Positions 36,297 through 45,396 of a stretch of DNA of 64,000 bases are shown one piece after another. Under the pieces are notes generated by a model. It did not search any database and had not been told where the DNA came from. It saw only the letters and a program-made list of their open reading frames with translations. The stretch spans positions 186,001 through 250,000 of the forward strand of contig NZ_JASZYF010000001.1 of NCBI RefSeq assembly GCF_030317115.1, read 5' to 3'. Numbering within the stretch: the stretch's first letter is position 1; each line of letters opens with the position of its first letter. This DNA is from Variovorax gracilis. GTDB taxonomy: Bacteria > Pseudomonadota > Gammaproteobacteria > Burkholderiales > Burkholderiaceae_C. The position numbers and the translations under genes are program-made.

Positions 36297-36380
36297 ACCG
36301 CGTAACCGGCTACGGCGGGCCGCAGGTGTTGCCCCCGGCAGGGGGTGGGCGGCTACACGAAGTGAGCAAGCCTGGGGCCG
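36297..36380 (-). repeat. Intergenic repeat, copy C (inverted)
   Basis: Complement of copies A and B: ACCGGCTACGGCGGGCC, GCCCCCGGCAGGGGG hairpin and ACACGAAGTGAGCAAGCCTGGG in order. It lies between fhcB and the HisA-like gene and is followed at once by a truncated copy (36393-36456). Confidence 0.75.
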
Positions 36381-36392
36381 AGCCTAGGTAAG

Positions 36393-36456
36393 ACCGCAGA
36401 ACCGGCTACGTCGGGCCGCAGGTATTGCCCCCGGCAGAGGGTGGGCGGCCACGCGC
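36393..36456 (-). repeat. Intergenic repeat, copy D (inverted, truncated)
   Basis: Repeats the first two blocks of copy C (ACCGGCTACGTCGGGCC and a GCCCCCGGCAGAGGG hairpin) but lacks the CACTTCGTGT end. Copies C and D form a tandem in the 36.1-36.5 kb gap, in which I find no gene. Confidence 0.7.
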
Positions 36457-36516
36457 TTCTCTTGGCACGAAACGTGATGCGGGTAAACCCATGATGCGAA
36501 CCACCATCGGCTTTTG

Positions 36517-37221
36517 TCAGCCGCGCACCCGGGGCAGTCCGCCGTCGTGCAGCGCGCTGGCCACCAGCCAGGCGCCGGCCCCTGCGTCGCTGGCGGCGTC
36601 CAGATCGCCTTGGTTGCGGATGCCCCCGGCACCGACGAAGAAGGTCGCAGGCGATCGGCGACGCACGTCGGCCAGGGTCTCCAGGTCGGGACCGGCGCCC
36701 GCGCCGACGCGTTCGAGCGTCATGACGATCACGCGCCGAGGCCACAGGGCGGGCGCGTCCCAGCAGCCTGCGGCGTCCAGGTGCTGGCCATCGCGGCGGT
36801 CCAGCGACAGCACGCCGTCGCTGTTGCTGCCGCCGAAGCAGCGCTCGAGCGCCTCTCTCGACGCCAGCGACTCGCTGCCGAAGACCGGGACGACCTGCCG
36901 TGCCGCGGCGCCCAGCGCCAGCAAGAGCGCATCGGCCGAGCCTGCGTTCGCAAATCCGGCGTCGAGCCACAGCTCCAGGCCCGGCATGGCTTGCAGCAGC
37001 GTGCGCAAGACTTCGGTCTGGCCGGAGCGGCCCAGCAAGGCGTCAAGGTCGGCCACGTACAACTGCCGCGTGGCGCAGTGGTCGCAGAGGATCTTCGCCA
37101 CCGTCACCGGGTCGCTGCCGTGGCAGAGCCGCGACTCGATGGGCCGGTAGGCCTGGCGGTTGCCGCGCACGGCGCGCACCACCTGGCCCTGCATGAGGTC
37201 GATGACGGGAATGAGGTTCAT
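36517..37221 (-). CDS. HisA/HisF-like TIM-barrel protein of the methanopterin/methylofuran cluster
   Basis: 234 residues related to phosphoribosylformimino-AICAR-P isomerase (IPVIDLMQGQVVRAVRGNRQ, LYVADLDALLG, FFVGAGGIRNQGDL). It is shorter and more divergent than true HisA and is surrounded by cofactor genes, not his genes, as is usual for the HisA-like protein of H4MPT gene clusters. Its reaction is not known; an isomerisation of a phosphorylated precursor is the family-based guess. It is divergent from the ATP-grasp gene with a 33-bp gap, so promoters overlap. Confidence 0.85.
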   Translation of the reverse strand: MNLIPVIDLMQGQVVRAVRGNRQAYRPIESRLCHGSDPVTVAKILCDHCATRQLYVADLDALLGRSGQTEVLRTLLQAMPGLELWLDAGFANAGSADALLLALGAAARQVVPVFGSESLASREALERCFGGSNSDGVLSLDRRDGQHLDAAGCWDAPALWPRRVIVMTLERVGAGAGPDLETLADVRRRSPATFFVGAGGIRNQGDLDAASDAGAGAWLVASALHDGGLPRVRG

Positions 37222-37254
37222 GTCGAGCGAACGAAGCGGTTGACGGGTGGAGCG

Positions 37255-38220
37255 ATGAAGCGGATCTTTGTCTACGAATACCTGAGCGGCGGCGGAGAGA
37301 TGGCCCCCGGCGAGCTGCTGGCCATGGGCCAGTCCATGCGCGATGCCATCATGGCCGACTTGCTTCGGCTTGAAAACCTCGCGCTGTCGGTCGCCACCTG
37401 CAAGCTGGCGTCGCCCGTTCCGGAGCCTGCTCGCCCGGTCACGCCGCGGGATGGCGAGTCGGCCTTCGATTTCGTCGCACGCCAGGCCGACGCGCACGAC
37501 CTTGCCTGGGTGGTCGCGCCGGAGACCGACGGCCTGCTGGCGCGCCTGCACCGATGCGTCGACCCGGGCCGCTGGCTGGGCTGCGAGGGGCCGGCGATCG
37601 AACTGGCGACACGCAAGCGCATGACCTTGATGACGCTGGCCGAGGCGGGAATCGCCACGCCATTGGCGTTCGAGCACGAGCCGGACACCACGCGCTGGGT
37701 GGTCAAGCCGGACGACGGCGCCGGGGCTGTCGCGACCCGCCTGCACCATGACGCGGCAGCGGCGGTGGACGACTGGTCGGCACGCTCGCGCGCCGGCAAC
37801 CCGATGGCGATCGAGCCATGGGTCGAGGGCGCCGCGCTCAGCCTCTCCCTGCTGTGCGGCAGGAAGCGATGCGAACTGCTGAGCATCAACCGCCAGCACC
37901 TGGACATCGACGAGCAAGGCCTCCTGTCGTTTCGCAGCGTCGAAGTGAACGTGATGCCGCTGAACGATCCGCGCGCCGCGGCGCTGGGCGGCCTGGCCGC
38001 GCGGGTGCACCAGACGGTTCAGGGCCTGCGCGGCTTCGTCGGCATCGACCTCGTCTGGCATGAACGGCGCGGCCCCGTGGTGATCGAGATCAATCCGCGC
38101 GTGACCAGTGCCTATGTCGGCCTGTCGCGCTCGCTGGGCCGCAACCTGGCGGCCGAGGTGATCGCAACCCGGGATGGCGAGCGGGCTGCGAAGACGAAAG
38201 CGGCGCACAGCCATGCCTGA
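37255..38220 (+). CDS. ATP-grasp ligase (MfnD-like)
   Basis: 321 residues with ATP-grasp features: a lysine in WVVKPDDGAGA, a metal-binding end motif GPVVIEINPRVTSAYVGLSR, and an N-terminal pre-ATP-grasp domain (KRIFVYEYLSGGGE). MfnD joins glutamate to tyramine in archaeal methanofuran synthesis; bacterial methylofuran uses tyrosine, so this enzyme probably adds the first glutamate. It overlaps the mfnF start by 8 bp. Identification is by family and context. Confidence 0.82.
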   Translation: MKRIFVYEYLSGGGEMAPGELLAMGQSMRDAIMADLLRLENLALSVATCKLASPVPEPARPVTPRDGESAFDFVARQADAHDLAWVVAPETDGLLARLHRCVDPGRWLGCEGPAIELATRKRMTLMTLAEAGIATPLAFEHEPDTTRWVVKPDDGAGAVATRLHHDAAAAVDDWSARSRAGNPMAIEPWVEGAALSLSLLCGRKRCELLSINRQHLDIDEQGLLSFRSVEVNVMPLNDPRAAALGGLAARVHQTVQGLRGFVGIDLVWHERRGPVVIEINPRVTSAYVGLSRSLGRNLAAEVIATRDGERAAKTKAAHSHA

Positions 38221-39334
38221 GCGCACCGTGATCGGCTGGGACATTGGCGGCGCACACGCCAAGGCTTGCCTGCTGCAAGACGGCGAAGTGCGCGACGTGG
38301 CGCAATGGCCCTGCGCGCTATGGATGGGCATGGACCGTCTGGATGCCGTGCTGCAGGCAGCGCGCCAGCGATGGACCGGCCTGGGTGCCGCGCAGCACGC
38401 GGTCACGATGACCGGCGAAATGGTCGACCTGTTCGCGGACCGCGAAGACGGCGTGCGGAAGATCGCGGCCGAACTGGAGCGAACCCTTCCTGCATCGGGC
38501 TCGCCGCGCCCTGGCGCTGTCCATTTCTTCGCCGGCGACGAAGGCTGGTGCCGCGACGCCGAGGTACCGGCGCTGTGGAATGCCATCGCCTCGGCCAACT
38601 GGCTCGCGACGGCGCGTCATGCGGCGCAGTGCATCGGCACCGGCCTGCTGGTGGACATCGGCAGCACGACCACCGACCTGATCGCATTCCGGAACGGGCG
38701 CATCCTGACCCGCAGCCGCACCGATGCGCAGCGCCTTGCGAGCGGCGAGTTGGTCTATCACGGCGTGGTCCGCACGCCGCTGTGCGCGGTCGCGCAGCGC
38801 ATCGATTGGCGCGGGACGCCGCACAACGTGATGAACGAGTTTTTCGCGACCACGGCCGACGCGTACCGCGTGACCGGTGAGCTGAACCCCGCCCACGATC
38901 TGCACCCGAGCGCCGACAACGCCGCCAAGGACCTCGAAGCCACCCAGCAGCGGCTGGCCCGCATGATCGGGCTCGACCGCCGCGACGGCTCGCCCGGCGA
39001 TTGGCTGGACTTCGCACGGTCCTGGCGGGCGGTGCAGATTGGTGTCCTGGGCGGCGAGATGCGCCGCGTGATGGAAGCGCACCGACTCACGCATGACGCG
39101 GTGATCGTCAGTGCCGGTTGCGGCGACTTCCTGGTGCGCGACGTGGTGGCGAGTGCCATGGCTGGCCAGCCTGAGCCCCGGCCTGCGCACCGTCACGCCA
39201 CCTACGGCCGCGACGTGGTGCGCGCGCATGCGAGCACCGGCCACGCCGTGGTGCAGGACTGGGCGCAGGTATGCGCGCCGTGCGTGGCCGTCGCGACGCT
39301 CTTCGACATGGACCCCTCGGTATGTGGATCGTGA
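38213..39334 (+). CDS. mfnF: MfnF-like furan-phenol coupling enzyme (hydantoinase/oxoprolinase fold)
   Basis: 373 residues with an actin-like ATPase fold: IGWDIGGAHAKACLL at the start, LLVDIGSTTTDLIAF, SGELVYHGVVRTPLCAV and the late VIVSAGCGDFLVRD. MfnF condenses the aminomethylfuran phosphate unit with the tyramine (or tyrosine) part of methanofuran. It is flanked by mfnE and the ATP-grasp ligase, overlapping both (13 and 8 bp), which supports a methylofuran role. Confidence 0.87.
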   Translation: MPERTVIGWDIGGAHAKACLLQDGEVRDVAQWPCALWMGMDRLDAVLQAARQRWTGLGAAQHAVTMTGEMVDLFADREDGVRKIAAELERTLPASGSPRPGAVHFFAGDEGWCRDAEVPALWNAIASANWLATARHAAQCIGTGLLVDIGSTTTDLIAFRNGRILTRSRTDAQRLASGELVYHGVVRTPLCAVAQRIDWRGTPHNVMNEFFATTADAYRVTGELNPAHDLHPSADNAAKDLEATQQRLARMIGLDRRDGSPGDWLDFARSWRAVQIGVLGGEMRRVMEAHRLTHDAVIVSAGCGDFLVRDVVASAMAGQPEPRPAHRHATYGRDVVRAHASTGHAVVQDWAQVCAPCVAVATLFDMDPSVCGS

Positions 39335-39921
39335 AGATCGGCGGAAGCCTGAGCGCGAATCCGATGCTGCCCGCCTGGCTCGACCTGCTGGCCGAATGCG
39401 GCGGCGGCCGCGTGATCGTCGTCTGCGGTGGCGGCACCTTCGGCGACGAAGTGCGGCGCGCCCAGGCCCAGTGGCGTTTCAGCGACCTCAGCGCACACAA
39501 CATGGCGATCCTCGCCATGGCGCAGACCGCCTACCTGATGCACGGGCTGAATCCCGCATTGCAACTCACGAGAACCAAATCGGACATCCAGCGTGTGCTG
39601 CACAAGGGGCAGACGGCGCTATGGCTGCCCTTCGAACTGCAACGGAACCGGTCGACCGCCCAGACGAACTGGGAGTTCACCTCCGACAGCATCGCGCTCG
39701 ACCTCGCGCATCGCCTGAATGCGGAGCGCCTGGTGCTGGTCAAGTCGTGCGAGATCGACCCGAGGATGAGCCTGGCTCAACTCGGGGATGCGGGCGTCGT
39801 CGACCAGCGTTTCGGGACGCTGTCGGACGGTGCGGACTTTCCGATCGACATCGTCCACTTCAACGAGGTGGGCCGCGTTCGATCGCTCCTGCTGGGCCAC
39901 GTCCGCTTCGACGATCAATGA
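39322..39921 (+). CDS. mfnE: MfnE-like aminomethylfuran phosphate kinase
   Basis: 199 residues of the amino-acid kinase family: MWIVKIGGSL at the N terminus, VIVVCGGGTFGDEVR, and TSDSIALDLAHRLNAERLVLVKS. In archaea MfnE phosphorylates the aminomethylfuran phosphate to the diphosphate used by MfnF. The start overlaps mfnF by 13 bp. Its last 7 bp overlap the convergent mfnB end. Confidence 0.87.
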   Translation: MWIVKIGGSLSANPMLPAWLDLLAECGGGRVIVVCGGGTFGDEVRRAQAQWRFSDLSAHNMAILAMAQTAYLMHGLNPALQLTRTKSDIQRVLHKGQTALWLPFELQRNRSTAQTNWEFTSDSIALDLAHRLNAERLVLVKSCEIDPRMSLAQLGDAGVVDQRFGTLSDGADFPIDIVHFNEVGRVRSLLLGHVRFDDQ

Positions 39922-40622
39922 TGCGGCGCGCCGGATTCGACGCCGGCGCGTCCGTGCATCAGCGCGACCAGCGCGCGCAGGCGCTGGGGGTCGAGCGCCG
40001 AGCTTCGGTCGCCCACGCAGACTGCGGTGCGGAAGCCTGCGAAGTCGGGCGCGAGTGCGCGCAGCAGGGGTTCGTGCGCCATGCGCAGCGCGCCTGCCAG
40101 TCCGACCATCGTCCCGGCGGCGCGAGCGGTCGCGATGAACCGGCGCAGTTCGTCCATCCGCACCGCATCGAACAGGCTGCCCGCACGCTTGTCGTAGGTG
40201 TCGGCCATCACGCCGGCAAAGCCCGAGGCGCAGGCGTGTGCCACATCCGCCAGGTCCAGGCCCTTGTCCGCGATGAACACCGGCACGATGGGCCAGCCGC
40301 TCGCGGCCAGTGCGTCGAGCACCGACCGCGCCTGCGGCAAGCGCTCGATGCCGACCTTCACATAGTCCACGCCGCACGCACCGACCGCGTCGACGCACGC
40401 CGCGATGCGGCCCATCTCGTGCATCGGCACGTCGCCGATGGTGGCGCTGATGTCCAGGCCGCTGCCATGCCGGCGCAGCGCACCCGCGATCTCCTGGATG
40501 GCGGCGACCGGCAGGCCGCCCAAGGCGCCATGGCCCGGCTCCTTGAGGTCGATGAAGTCGGCTCCCCCGCCCGCCGCCAGCAAGGCTTCCTCGACACTCC
40601 TGACGCTCACGAGCAGTTTCAT
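39915..40622 (-). CDS. mfnB: MfnB-like formylfuran methyl-phosphate synthase
   Basis: 235 residues of the MfnB TIM-barrel family: MKLLVSVRSVEEALLA, FIDLKEPGHGALGG, SATIGDVP, VDYVKVGIE, GVMADTYDKRAGSLFD. It makes the furan ring of methanofuran/methylofuran from two glyceraldehyde 3-phosphate. It ends the minus-strand regulator-dmrB-DHPS-DUF447-mfnB run (ATGA overlap with DUF447) and meets mfnE tail to tail. Confidence 0.9.
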   Translation of the reverse strand: MKLLVSVRSVEEALLAAGGGADFIDLKEPGHGALGGLPVAAIQEIAGALRRHGSGLDISATIGDVPMHEMGRIAACVDAVGACGVDYVKVGIERLPQARSVLDALAASGWPIVPVFIADKGLDLADVAHACASGFAGVMADTYDKRAGSLFDAVRMDELRRFIATARAAGTMVGLAGALRMAHEPLLRALAPDFAGFRTAVCVGDRSSALDPQRLRALVALMHGRAGVESGAPHH

Positions 40623-41212
40623 GACGATGGTCCCTGGGTGACATGGGCGATACCGGCCCGGTGGCGCCGTACGGCGTCGAGCAGCCAACCCCAGGCTTCG
40701 CGCTCCCCGGGGCCGGCCGTCTTGTCGATGGCGATCTGCAGATAGGCCATCTCGCTGTCCACCTTCTGCGGCGGCAGCATGTGCAGCCGGCTCACCAGCA
40801 CCGCGCCCTCGATCACGGCCGCCTGCGCGCGGTTGAAGCCGGCGAAGCTCGAATGCACCGCCTCATGCACCCGCGCCATGTGAAGCACCGGGCGCTGTGC
40901 ATCGTCGATACGCTCCTCCAGCCTCAACTCGACATGACTCAACGCGCACTCCAGCCGAACGCCCGCGGACTTCACCGCCGGCTGCGTCGGCCAGTCGCGG
41001 CGGCCGGTCACGCAGCCGGCGAAAACGCGGGTATCGGTCACGATGTTGAGCACCGCGCAATCGGTCGCGATGATGTTGTCGTACGTGGTCGAAGGCTTGA
41101 ACGGCATCAGCACCACCTGCTCGCCGCGGTAGCGCACGCCCATCGGTGCGACATGCACCTTGCCGTCGGGTGCGACCGTGGTCACGACGGTTTCGAAGAT
41201 CACATCGTTCAT
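40619..41212 (-). CDS. DUF447 family protein
   Basis: 197 residues. The N-terminal half looks like a flavin-reductase-type split barrel (NDVIFETVVTTVAPDGKVHVAPMGVRYRG, STTYDNIIATDCAVLNIVTD). The family occurs in methanogens and in methylotrophs with H4MPT, always near cofactor genes. No reaction is established. Overlaps of 4 bp on both sides tie it to the DHPS-like gene and mfnB. FMN binding is possible from the fold. Confidence 0.87.
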   Translation of the reverse strand: MNDVIFETVVTTVAPDGKVHVAPMGVRYRGEQVVLMPFKPSTTYDNIIATDCAVLNIVTDTRVFAGCVTGRRDWPTQPAVKSAGVRLECALSHVELRLEERIDDAQRPVLHMARVHEAVHSSFAGFNRAQAAVIEGAVLVSRLHMLPPQKVDSEMAYLQIAIDKTAGPGEREAWGWLLDAVRRHRAGIAHVTQGPSS

Positions 41213-42615
41213 TTGAATGGCTCTTCGGTGGTCTTGCGCACGGACCTCGTGGTGCCCGGCGCGCACCACGCATCGGGGTCTTCGTCCGGGCGATCGGCCG
41301 CGCAGCCCCAGTCCAATGGCTGGTCCTGCACATAGCGCTTGCCGAGCTTGTGGGCGATCTCGGCATGCGCCAGCTCCACGCCCATGTAGAAGGCGTGCGC
41401 CGCATCGCCTTCGAGACCGAGTTGCGGCCACAGCTCGAACGCGCCCTGCCCCCGCCGCAGCCCGTCGCGGTTGTAGACGTGCAGGCCGCTCGCCGACACC
41501 TGCACGCGGAAGTTCGGATCACGCACCTGCGCGGCGGTGGCCGCGATCTCTTCCGGCGTGTCGAGGAACGGGCGCTTGGCGTGCACCGTCATCAGTGCAT
41601 CGCTCAGGCCCTTGGGCAGCGTGCCGTGGTGGTGCGCCGCATGCATGATCCGGCGCGCCCAGTCGGCCTCCTTCACGGCGCGGCGGGCATGGTTGCTGAC
41701 CTGCGTGGTCAAGACCGCGGCGACGTCGAGTTCGGCGCAGATGCCGAACATCAACGCGTTGATGCCGCTGGTGTCCGCCTCCGTCAGCTCGGTCAGGTTG
41801 CCGACGCCCATCATGATCGGCACCTCGGGAAAGCGCTCGCGCAGGCGGTGGTAGCGCACGATCGATCGGGTCAAGCCGAACGGGATCGGGTCGAGGATCG
41901 CATCGGCCAGGAACTCCCTGCCCCGCCGCTGCATGATCTCGACCGCCTCGTGCAACGACGCCTCGTCGCTCGGAACGCGGGGGATCAGGACGGGCGTGGA
42001 CGCAACCTCGTCCGCCACCCACAGGGTGTCCAGCGTCAGGCTGAGCAGATAGTCGGCGCCTGCACGGCCGCCGCGCAGCAACTCGCCGGTATCGACCGAA
42101 TCGACGCTGACCCGGTAGCCTCCGGCTTTCAGCGCCTCGACGCACTCCTCGAGATGGTCAAAGGGGGTCTCAGGCAGGCAGCCCAGATCGATGACGTTGG
42201 CCCCATCGGCGCGCAGGCGCCCGGCGCGCGCGACGACCTCCGGCACGCCCAGCCGAGGCGCGTCGACGATCTCGGCAAAGATCGCGACCTCGTACGCGTC
42301 CAGCGTGATCGCCTTGGCCGCACGATCGAAGAAGCGCGGCAGGTCCTTCACTTCCTCGGGGCCGCGCTGCACGGGGATACCGAAATGCAGCGACAGCGCA
42401 TCCATGTCGCCGCGACAGCGCCCCGGCACGACGATGCGATCGACGCCCGTCGGCGGCGGCACCCGGCGGCGGATCATGTCCGCCGTCATCAGCCCCGCCA
42501 CCTGCAGGCCCAGGTCCCGCACTTCCCAGGTGAAGGGCGCCGAATCGATGGCGGCCAGCACCCGCTCCAGACTCGGCTGCGCGAGGTGCCCGGTCAGGAA
42601 GAGGATGTGTTCCAT
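41209..42615 (-). CDS. Dihydropteroate synthase-like protein (DUF6513 type)
   Basis: 468 residues. After an N-terminal domain (HILFLTGHLAQPSLERVL) comes a dihydropteroate synthase-like TIM barrel (GANVIDLGCLPETP, YRVSVDSVDTGELLRGG, DYLLSLTLDTLWVADE, LDPIPFGL, IMMGVGNLTELTEADTSGINALM). This bacterial/archaeal family is linked to H4MPT synthesis. The exact step is not settled; the aryl coupling of the pterin is attractive because ordinary DHPS does not make methanopterin. Confidence 0.88.
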   Translation of the reverse strand: MEHILFLTGHLAQPSLERVLAAIDSAPFTWEVRDLGLQVAGLMTADMIRRRVPPPTGVDRIVVPGRCRGDMDALSLHFGIPVQRGPEEVKDLPRFFDRAAKAITLDAYEVAIFAEIVDAPRLGVPEVVARAGRLRADGANVIDLGCLPETPFDHLEECVEALKAGGYRVSVDSVDTGELLRGGRAGADYLLSLTLDTLWVADEVASTPVLIPRVPSDEASLHEAVEIMQRRGREFLADAILDPIPFGLTRSIVRYHRLRERFPEVPIMMGVGNLTELTEADTSGINALMFGICAELDVAAVLTTQVSNHARRAVKEADWARRIMHAAHHHGTLPKGLSDALMTVHAKRPFLDTPEEIAATAAQVRDPNFRVQVSASGLHVYNRDGLRRGQGAFELWPQLGLEGDAAHAFYMGVELAHAEIAHKLGKRYVQDQPLDWGCAADRPDEDPDAWCAPGTTRSVRKTTEEPFK

Positions 42616-43295
42616 GCGAGAGAGACTTCCTTCAGTCGGACATCGAGTGCGGCTTCGAGCTCTGCGGGCGAAGCGACCACCCGGCAGAAATCGATCTGGC
42701 GCAGGCGCTCCACGTTCGCCAGTTCGATGCCCCGTGGCCGCAGCGTGACCCAGTCGTGCGGCGAGCGGGTCACGACCACCGGCTCGGTATCGCATGCAAA
42801 CACGATGCCCGGTATGCCCCGCTTGCCCGCCTGCGCGAACATGTTGGTAGGCAGCGAATCGCTGATGCCGCAGGCGCACTTGGCCACCGTGTTGCTGGTG
42901 GCCGGGGCGACGACGACGGTGTGATAGATGTCCTCGTACAGCATGCCCACGGGCACGCCGCTGGCCGTCTTGTCGCGAAAGATCCTGAAGCGCGTCTTCA
43001 GGTCGTCGAGATGCAGCCGGTAGATCTCCAGCACCTCCTCGCCGGCGGCCGAGAGGAACAGGTCGACCTTCGGCAGGCGCGCGGCCAGCGCCAGCGACTC
43101 GTCGAGAAAGTGACCGGAACCGGTCACGCACCAGGCAAAGCGCGAACGCAGCTCGCATTCTGGGGACAGCGCCTCGTCGCCGGGCGCGTCCTCGGCGGCG
43201 GCACTGCGCGCGGCGGCCTCAGGATTCTTGCTCGGGATGGGAAACCTCGATCTGGAGCTTGTGGATCTTGCGATAGAGGGTGTTGCGGCTGACAT
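42594..43295 (-). CDS. Flavoprotein of the dihydromethanopterin reductase (DmrB/AfpA-like) type
   Basis: 233 residues. The core (RFAWCVTGSGHFLDES, VVVAPATSNTVAKCACGISDSLPTNMFAQ, GIVFACDTE) is the FMN-binding flavoprotein fold of archaeal DmrB, which reduces dihydromethanopterin to H4MPT. The only ATG before the core is at 43295; this gives a low-complexity 50-residue leader and a 77-bp overlap with the upstream regulator gene. A non-ATG start nearer the core is possible. It overlaps the DHPS-like gene by 22 bp. Confidence 0.85.
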   Translation of the reverse strand: MSAATPSIARSTSSRSRFPIPSKNPEAAARSAAAEDAPGDEALSPECELRSRFAWCVTGSGHFLDESLALAARLPKVDLFLSAAGEEVLEIYRLHLDDLKTRFRIFRDKTASGVPVGMLYEDIYHTVVVAPATSNTVAKCACGISDSLPTNMFAQAGKRGIPGIVFACDTEPVVVTRSPHDWVTLRPRGIELANVERLRQIDFCRVVASPAELEAALDVRLKEVSLAWNTSSS

Positions 43296-45309
43296 CCAGC
43301 GCCTTGGCGACGTTGCTCACGTTCCACCGGTGCTGTTCGAGCATCTGCAGCAGCAGTTGACGCTCGTTGGCCTGGATCAGGTTGAGCTTGGCGCAACCCG
43401 GTGCGTTGTCGCCGTGCGCGTCGCGTACCGATCCCGGCGCCGCGGCCGATGCCGCGGCCGGCGCCGTCGTGTCCACCCGCTCGCCGTTCATGCCGGACGC
43501 CGGTTGGAGGTTGACGGCCATCGCGGGCAGGTGGACGCGGGTGATCGGCTTGCCGTCGGCCAAGGCCGCCGCCGTGCGCAGCACGTGCCTCAGCTGGCGG
43601 ATGTTGCCCGGCCAGGCGTGCGCCATGAGCAGGCGCTCGGCTTCGGGGCTCAGCGATGCATCGGGCCCGCCCTCTGCCGCCAGCAGGGCGCGAATCAGTT
43701 CGAGCCTGTCGCTGCGCTCGCGCAGCGGGGGCAATTGCACCTCGATGCCGGCGAGCCGGTAATACAGGTCTTCGCGGAACTTTCCCTCACGCACCAACGC
43801 CGGCAGATAGCGATGGCTGGCGCTGATCAACTGGAACTCGACCGCATGGCTTTCCTCGGTGCCCAGCGGTGTGACGCGGCGCTCGTCGAGCACGCGCAGG
43901 AGGCGCGATTGCAGCTCCAGCGGCATGTCCGCGATCTCATCGAGGAACAGCGTGCCCCCGTCCGCCTGCAGGACCTTGCCGCGGCGCCCGGAACGCTGGG
44001 CGCCGGTGAACGCACCGGCGCAATAGCCGAAGAGCTCGGATTCGATCAGGGCTTCAGGCAGGCTCGCGCAATTGATCGCCACGAAAGGGCCCGGGGCGCG
44101 CGGACTGCCGTCGTGCAGCGCACGAGCGAAGACCTCCTTGCCCGCGCCGGTTTCGCCGCAGACCAGCACCGGCGTCCCACGGGCGATCACCCGCCGGCCG
44201 ATGGCCAACTGCTCCTCCAGCCGCGGATCCTCGAAGGTGCAAGCCGTTGCCCCGGCACGGACGGCGGCCGGCCGCGCCTTCGCGCGCGCCATCGGCGCCA
44301 ACGACGAGCCGCCCGATGAGGACGATGACGACGAGATGGCCGACGACGAGCCGGCCATGGCATCCGCTGCCGAGGCCGGGCGCCGCGCGACCGCGAAGAA
44401 GCGCAGCGCGGCGTCGGTGCCGTAGGTCACGACCGGATGGAAGGACGACGATGCGCTGCGCTGCAGCATGTCGGCGAGCGAGGTCTGGAACAGGTCCTCG
44501 ATGCGCCGCGAGCGGATCTGGTCCATCGACTGCAGGCCGAGCTGGAACATCGCGCTGCGATTGGCGGCAAGGATGCGGCCATCGTCGTCCACCGCCAGCT
44601 TGCCTTCATGCAGGGTGTAGACGAACTCCGGGCGGCTGTGGAAATGCAGCGGATGGGCGTTGCGGAACTGACGATCGATCAAGCGGTTCTCGATCATCCG
44701 CGCCGTCATGGACAGGAGCACCAGGAGGTGTTGCTGCATCAGGCTGGAGCGGCTCGTCACATCGAGCGCGGCGACGATGTTGCCGGTGGGGTCGAACACC
44801 GGGACGGCCGAACAGGTGAGCTGCGTGAACTGCGTGTAGAAGTGATCCTCGCGGCACACGGTCACCGGCCCGGCCGCCGCCAGGCAGGTGCCCATGCCGT
44901 TGGTGCCGGCCTCGGTCTCGCTCCAGATCCCGCCGGCACGCAGACCCAGCGGCCCGACTTCGGCGGCGAACTCCGGGGACGACACCATGTGCAGGATCAC
45001 GCCGTCCGTGTCGGTCAACAGCACGGCCATCTCGCTGTCGGCCAGTTGCTGGTAGAGCGTGGTCATCTCGTAGCGCGCGGACTCGATCACCGCGGCATGG
45101 CGCTCGCGCCGCTCCTCGAGCGGTCCGCGACCGATCACGTTCGGATCGTGCGGCTTGTCCGGTCGCAGGTGGTAGTCGTTGAGGCAGCGGATCCAGGAAC
45201 TCGTCACCACGTCGGTGATCTGGTCCTGAAGCCCGCCGCGCACGATGTCCAGCACACGATCCGCATGAGGATCGGCCGGCTTCTCGCCTTTTCGAAGGGT
45301 CAGCGCCAT
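43219..45309 (-). CDS. Sigma-54-dependent activator with GAF domain (AcoR-type)
   Basis: 696 residues. N-terminal GAF-type sensor (about 75-205, with EAGTNGMGTCLAAAGPV), a PAS-like segment near 225-315, a serine-rich linker (321-337), an AAA+ domain with Walker A GETGAGKE (385-392), the sigma-54 contact motif GAFTGA and LFLDEIADMP, then a Fis-type helix-turn-helix (NVSNVAKALDVSRNTLYRKI). ATG 45309 has GGAGACATCG upstream; ATG 45321 is an alternative. AcoR-like proteins sense small metabolites. Target genes unknown; the strong dyad at 45397-45425 may be its site. Confidence 0.93.
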   Translation of the reverse strand: MALTLRKGEKPADPHADRVLDIVRGGLQDQITDVVTSSWIRCLNDYHLRPDKPHDPNVIGRGPLEERRERHAAVIESARYEMTTLYQQLADSEMAVLLTDTDGVILHMVSSPEFAAEVGPLGLRAGGIWSETEAGTNGMGTCLAAAGPVTVCREDHFYTQFTQLTCSAVPVFDPTGNIVAALDVTSRSSLMQQHLLVLLSMTARMIENRLIDRQFRNAHPLHFHSRPEFVYTLHEGKLAVDDDGRILAANRSAMFQLGLQSMDQIRSRRIEDLFQTSLADMLQRSASSSFHPVVTYGTDAALRFFAVARRPASAADAMAGSSSAISSSSSSSGGSSLAPMARAKARPAAVRAGATACTFEDPRLEEQLAIGRRVIARGTPVLVCGETGAGKEVFARALHDGSPRAPGPFVAINCASLPEALIESELFGYCAGAFTGAQRSGRRGKVLQADGGTLFLDEIADMPLELQSRLLRVLDERRVTPLGTEESHAVEFQLISASHRYLPALVREGKFREDLYYRLAGIEVQLPPLRERSDRLELIRALLAAEGGPDASLSPEAERLLMAHAWPGNIRQLRHVLRTAAALADGKPITRVHLPAMAVNLQPASGMNGERVDTTAPAAASAAAPGSVRDAHGDNAPGCAKLNLIQANERQLLLQMLEQHRWNVSNVAKALDVSRNTLYRKIHKLQIEVSHPEQES

Positions 45310-45357
45310 CGATGTCTCCATGTGTGGCCGGCCCGCGGGATGCGCAGTGCCTGGACC

Positions 45358-45367
45358 CACTGTGTGT
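45358..45367. promoter_or_regulatory. CACTGTGTG motif, copy 3, upstream of the sigma-54 activator
   Basis: CACTGTGTGT, with the nine-base core identical to that of the fhcB upstream motif (36185-36193), lies 49 bp upstream of the activator start. Candidate shared regulator site; short, so chance is not excluded. Confidence 0.3.
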
Positions 45368-45396
45368 ATGGCCCGCATTTTGCAGCTTGAGTTGCA

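Noticed and set aside
36297..36456. Tandem repeats C and D considered as a CRISPR array
   Set aside because: Only two units, unequal lengths, no unique spacers, and copies elsewhere; it is a dispersed intergenic repeat.
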